NCBI RefSeq assembly: GCF_000428485.1
Contig: NZ_KE386753.1
Coordinates: 7,824 to 69,375 of the forward strand
Length of the DNA: 61,552 nucleotides
Direction of reading: 5' to 3'
DNA from: Epilithonimonas tenax DSM 16811
GTDB taxonomy: Bacteria > Bacteroidota > Bacteroidia > Flavobacteriales > Weeksellaceae
Shown: piece by piece, positions 58,239 through 61,552 of the stretch
How positions within the stretch are numbered: the stretch's first letter is position 1
Layout of the letters: each line of letters opens with the position of its first letter
Program-made: the position numbers and the translations under genes
The notes under the pieces: model-generated
Told to the model about the DNA's origin: nothing
Database searches by the model: none
What the model saw: the letters and a program-made list of their open reading frames with translations, nothing else

Positions 58239-61052
58239 TTATTTGATGATCAGTTTAGAAACTGCCACACCTTCCTCAGATTTCAGCTGAAGCATATAAA
58301 CGCCAGAAGCGATTCCGTTGACAGAGAATGTTTCATCTCCTTTGGCGGATTTCAGTCCGAATGATTTTACTAATTTTCCGTTCAGGTCAAACACGTTGAT
58401 TTGTCCGTTTTTAGCTTTGTTGTATCTGATTTTCAGCAATCCTTCTGTTGCAGGATTCTGCACGATTTGAATCGATGTTTTGTTGGTGTCGATCTTAGTC
58501 TCGTCTGTTGCCAAAGCTGTTTGGTTTCCAAAAATTCTGAATTCTCCTGGTTGTAGAACTACGGTTGTAGAAGTGCTTGCAGCCATAGAAGAGTTATCCA
58601 TCAGGTTGTACCAAGTTCCGGCATATGGGAAATTAGGTGTCACTGTCTGAGCGCTTGTTGTAAAGTTGGCTACGACGACTACATTTTTAAGTGTATTGGC
58701 GGCCAAAGCATCATTCCAGATGTAGATTCTGGGTAACGCATTTCCTGATTCTACCGTGAAAGTTGTGGTGTCAAAAACAGGGCTTGAAAGTCTGATTTGT
58801 AATATTTTTGCCCAAGTATCATAGATTGCTTTTCTGGCAGCATTGGTGTCATAACCTAATGTAAAAGCTACTGGTTTCGGAGAAGTTCTGCAATCATTGC
58901 TGATGGTGCCGTTTTCGCAACGGTTGATACTGAATTCATATCCAAGTTCTCCAAACTGCCAGATCATTTTAGGACCAGGAACAGTTAAGAAAACTGCACC
59001 ATAAGCTTTTTGTCTTTCCAATGCTGTTGCCAATGTTTTTACAGTTCCATTGCCGTAGTTCAGATTTTTGAACATCAATCGTTCTTCATCGTGGCTTTCT
59101 CCGTAAGTGGCATTTCTTCTTTCGCTGAAGCCATGGTTTTCGAAATCAACTCTGCCGAAGTTGCTGTTGGTATCATAGCCCATCGTGTTTTGACCGTAAG
59201 GACCAACCAAGTTGTCCCACATCATCACACCTTTTCCTTCATTGATTTTGTAATTTGCCCATTGTTGTTCTTCTGCATCTGATCCCAAATGCTCGAAGAT
59301 AACATAAGAACTGGCATCTTGAGCCCATTGGTAGTCTGAATACAATTTCAGAACGTCCACTCGGTCTTGCTGGTACGCGCCTGTACAGCCTTCATCTGAA
59401 GCAGTACAGTTCTGAGTGAATCCTTTTGTGAGATCCCAACGGAAGCCGTCTACTTTGTACTCTTTGATCCATTGTTCCAAAACTCTGTTCACGTAATATT
59501 TTGTATCAGATTTTGAATGGTTGAAATCATAGAAAACACTGTAAGCATGAGTCGCAATTTGATTGAAGTAAGGATTGTTGGCTGCAACTCCACCGTAACT
59601 TCCGTCTGTGCTTGTAGACCATAGTCTTTCCAAAGGAGATCTTCCTGATGCGTGATTAAGCGCAACATCCAAGATTACAGCAATTCCGTTTTGGTGGCAT
59701 TTATCGATAAATTCTTTGAATTTTTCTGGAGTTCCATAGGCTTTGTCCAGTGCTAAATGGAATCCGGGATTGTATCCCCAAGAATTGTTTCCGTCAAACT
59801 CCATCACAGGCATTAGTTCTATGGCATTTACATTAAGTCCTTTGATGTACGGAATTTTGTCGATCATTGCCTGCCAGTTTTTTCCTTCGGTAAAATCTCT
59901 TACTAGAGCTTCATAAACGATAAGGTTTTGTTTTGCGGGCTTTTGGAAGTTGGTCACGGTCCAGTTATAGGCCGGTTTTGCCGTTTGGATTACGGAAACA
60001 TCATATTGCTGTCCGGCTGGATAAGCTGGTAGTCCAGGATAGGTTGAAGCGCTGATATAGGGATCATCATCCGGCGAAAGTACAAGTGTAGAGTAGGGAT
60101 CTGCTACTTTTACAGCATCATTTGTGCGGTATTGGAATGTGTAAATCTGCTGTGGCGTAAGCCCTGTTATTTCTATCCAAAACAGATTGGTATTGGTAGC
60201 GTCCCTCTTCATTACATAATTGCTGGAAACCTTCCAGTTGTTGAAACTTCCGATGACGTGAACATAATTTTTGAAAGGTGCGTATAAAGCCAATCCTACT
60301 TTTGTCGGGTCATTCGGGTCGTAAGAGATTCCTTGTTTCATGTAGGAAGGCATCGCAGCTGTTTGAACTGCAGGTGTTACAGCCAGGGTGAAATTGGATT
60401 TTAGAACAGTACCGTCTGCAATGCTGGTTGCAGTTAGCTCCATTTGGCTGTCCGTTGTCACTGGGTATGCTTTGAACATGCTGGTAACATTCGTAGCGGT
60501 ATGGACTGTAACGCCATTGGCCTTTAGTTCAAAATTAGCAGGCAAAGATGCACCATAGGATATGGGATAGGAGCCTCCGGAACTTACAAAACTCGTAGAG
60601 CCATTTTTGGGGGAATTGGTTGTGAACTGGAATTTTCCAACCTCAGAGTAGATATCCTGCGATTGCCCATTCCCCGTTTTGGTTTTAAGGAGTAAGCCAA
60701 TTCTTCCCAAACCTGTTCTGTTATAAAAGATTTTTGGTACAAATGTAATAGAGTAGGTATCAGTACCGGAATTGTAAGTCAGTCTGTTGGTTTCACTTGA
60801 TGCTGTCCAAGTTCCGTTGGTGGGACAGTCTATACTATTGGCGTCGTTGACATCGTATGACCACGACCAGAGGTACAAGGCGTTGTTGGTAACACCCCAG
60901 GTAGATTCATTAATACTGCTTCCGTTAAAGGAAATGGTAATAGATTCATCTTCGTTAAAAGTAGCGGGACTGAGCGAGTACGTGACGGTCTGAGTCTGCG
61001 CAAAGCTGATGATCGCAATCAAAAATGCGATCAGGTTGTAAAATTTTTTCAT
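58239..61052 (-). CDS. Secreted GH13 alpha-amylase family protein with T9SS sorting domain
   Basis: The 937-residue protein has a signal peptide (FYNLIAFLIAIISFAQ). Two N-terminal beta domains include one E-set-like region (GLALYAPFKNYVHVIGSFNNWK, about 252-273). The GH13 barrel (about 380-760) carries DVALNH at 462-467, nucleophile Asp540 in VDGFRWDLTKGF, acid/base Glu587 in YVIFEHLG and the transition-state Asp655 in GESHDEER. A C-terminal T9SS type A domain (about 863-937) follows. It should be exported to the surface and act on alpha-glucans such as starch or glycogen. The E-set plus barrel layout is glycogen-branching-like, so the exact activity is open. Confidence 0.93.
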   Translation of the reverse strand: MKKFYNLIAFLIAIISFAQTQTVTYSLSPATFNEDESITISFNGSSINESTWGVTNNALYLWSWSYDVNDANSIDCPTNGTWTASSETNRLTYNSGTDTYSITFVPKIFYNRTGLGRIGLLLKTKTGNGQSQDIYSEVGKFQFTTNSPKNGSTSFVSSGGSYPISYGASLPANFELKANGVTVHTATNVTSMFKAYPVTTDSQMELTATSIADGTVLKSNFTLAVTPAVQTAAMPSYMKQGISYDPNDPTKVGLALYAPFKNYVHVIGSFNNWKVSSNYVMKRDATNTNLFWIEITGLTPQQIYTFQYRTNDAVKVADPYSTLVLSPDDDPYISASTYPGLPAYPAGQQYDVSVIQTAKPAYNWTVTNFQKPAKQNLIVYEALVRDFTEGKNWQAMIDKIPYIKGLNVNAIELMPVMEFDGNNSWGYNPGFHLALDKAYGTPEKFKEFIDKCHQNGIAVILDVALNHASGRSPLERLWSTSTDGSYGGVAANNPYFNQIATHAYSVFYDFNHSKSDTKYYVNRVLEQWIKEYKVDGFRWDLTKGFTQNCTASDEGCTGAYQQDRVDVLKLYSDYQWAQDASSYVIFEHLGSDAEEQQWANYKINEGKGVMMWDNLVGPYGQNTMGYDTNSNFGRVDFENHGFSERRNATYGESHDEERLMFKNLNYGNGTVKTLATALERQKAYGAVFLTVPGPKMIWQFGELGYEFSINRCENGTISNDCRTSPKPVAFTLGYDTNAARKAIYDTWAKILQIRLSSPVFDTTTFTVESGNALPRIYIWNDALAANTLKNVVVVANFTTSAQTVTPNFPYAGTWYNLMDNSSMAASTSTTVVLQPGEFRIFGNQTALATDETKIDTNKTSIQIVQNPATEGLLKIRYNKAKNGQINVFDLNGKLVKSFGLKSAKGDETFSVNGIASGVYMLQLKSEEGVAVSKLIIK

Positions 61053-61303
61053 TGGGTCTATATATAAGGTTTTAAATATATCATTTTTTCGTGATTCATA
61101 ATTAATTTTTATTTTAAGAGAAAATTATTTAACAATTATTTGATAATCAAGTTTTTAATTTTGCTTTTTTGTTAGATAAATCTCAGTTTTTCTTATATTC
61201 GCAAGCCCGAAATTAACACGAAAGACACCTTTGAGTAAAATATATTTTATATTGGTTTTGTGTATTTATAGAAAATATAACGTAATATAATTTTATATTT
61301 CAT
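61053..61303. other. Intergenic region upstream of the amylase gene
   Basis: This 251-nt AT-rich stretch holds the amylase promoter region on the minus strand, but no clear TAnnTTTG with a -33 box was found. No gene is visible. Its right edge (about 61304) is where the IS982-type element begins. Confidence 0.4.
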
Positions 61304-61552
61304 ACTCGTAGTGCATTATCAAACTAATGCAATTTTAATATTATTCATTTTTCTATTAAATACAAAAACATTTACAAATTGAATGAAAGTTAATGCTGTT
61401 ATTTTGCTCAATATCCTTGTTTTAAAACCTTCAAATGATTTTGCGTAGTTGTTTCTGATTTTAAATTGGTCACAAAGCTGAGAGAATAATGTCTCTATTC
61501 TTTTTCTCGATTTTCTGAAAATATATTTTTGTTTTTGATAATTTTTTTGGTT
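61304..61552 (-). mobile_element. IS982-family insertion sequence, 3' end (partial)
   Basis: The right edge of the window holds one end of an insertion sequence. ACTCGTAGTGCATTATC near 61304 is the likely terminal inverted repeat, placed just past the transposase stop codon, as is usual for this family. The element continues off the window, so its other end and target duplication cannot be seen. Confidence 0.6.
61319..61552 (-). CDS. IS982-family transposase, C-terminal part
   Basis: On the minus strand the last 77 codons of a frame, entering from beyond the window, read KYIFRKSRKRIETLFSQLCD, then QFKIRNNYAKSFEGFKTRIL, then SKITALTFIQFVN, ending IKIALV and TGA at 61319-61321. The RKRIETxFSQL...RILSKITALTxIQ pattern is typical of IS982-family DDE transposases, whose last catalytic Glu is in the RIET segment. 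The frame is open to the window edge. No stop or frameshift is seen in this part, so the gene could be intact. Confidence 0.8.
   Translation of the reverse strand, partial: NQKNYQKQKYIFRKSRKRIETLFSQLCDQFKIRNNYAKSFEGFKTRILSKITALTFIQFVNVFVFNRKMNNIKIALV

Noticed and set aside
1-61552. tRNA, rRNA, tmRNA or riboswitch genes
   Set aside because: I looked for T-loop (GGTTCAA-type) sequences and paired arms and saw none. A covariance search would be needed to exclude small RNAs.

Overview
The window looks like a chromosomal piece of a flavobacterium of the Chryseobacterium / Epilithonimonas type (Bacteroidota, Weeksellaceae). The evidence is two proteins with type IX secretion C-terminal sorting domains, TAnnTTTG-type promoter -7 elements, almost no Shine-Dalgarno sequences, a class II HMG-CoA reductase, a TonB-dependent receptor, and intergenic hairpin repeats of the kind common in these genomes. 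Species cannot be set from sequence reading alone.

Layout. 1-3.7 kb: a DUF72 protein, a small hypothetical, glyA and recX. 3.7-24.3 kb: one long plus-strand exopolysaccharide/capsule locus. It holds an outer-membrane barrel, a Wza-like export lipoprotein, a Wzc-like tyrosine autokinase, a Wzx-like flippase, seven glycosyltransferases, a membrane-anchored GH88/105-like protein, a pyruvyl transferase, two acyl/acetyltransferases and a tandem pair of paralogous polymerase-like membrane proteins. Most genes overlap or nearly abut, so they are probably one transcription unit. No initiating sugar-phosphate transferase is visible. Near its 3' end the locus is interrupted by an unusual module at 21.7-23.0 kb: a minus-strand HTH gene, eight 11-bp tandem repeats, a good Bacteroidota promoter and a DUF6266 gene. 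A further glycosyltransferase with its own -7 element follows.

24.4-35 kb: a T9SS cargo protein, a barrel protein behind a textbook sigma-54 promoter, an MscS channel, a SIMPL protein, then folB, nadA, gmk, a frameshifted hypothetical and yicC on the minus strand, and a divergent lpxK-punA pair. 35-42 kb (minus strand): a Cys-rich membrane protein, sucC, a tight four-gene operon that includes a response-regulator receiver without its phospho-acceptor Asp, a 58-residue membrane protein, a WG-repeat gene and HMG-CoA reductase. The WG gene lies between two copies of the HMG-CoA reductase 3' end. 42-48 kb: a dead Fic gene, then a DNA-repair pair (radical SAM TIGR03916 type and DUF4130/TIGR03915 type) split by a ParDE toxin-antitoxin module, a TonB receptor and YceI. 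48-61.5 kb: 4,5-DOPA dioxygenase, a carboxypeptidase-regulatory-like protein, a GNAT, a lone hutH, an SGNH hydrolase, a VF530 protein, YchJ, an M3 peptidase with an in-frame repeat insertion, an SRPBCC protein, a secreted GH13 amylase with a T9SS tail, and the 3' end of an IS982-family insertion sequence running off the window.

At least five families of short inverted-repeat elements are scattered between genes, and one copy has entered a coding sequence. No tRNA, rRNA or CRISPR array was seen.
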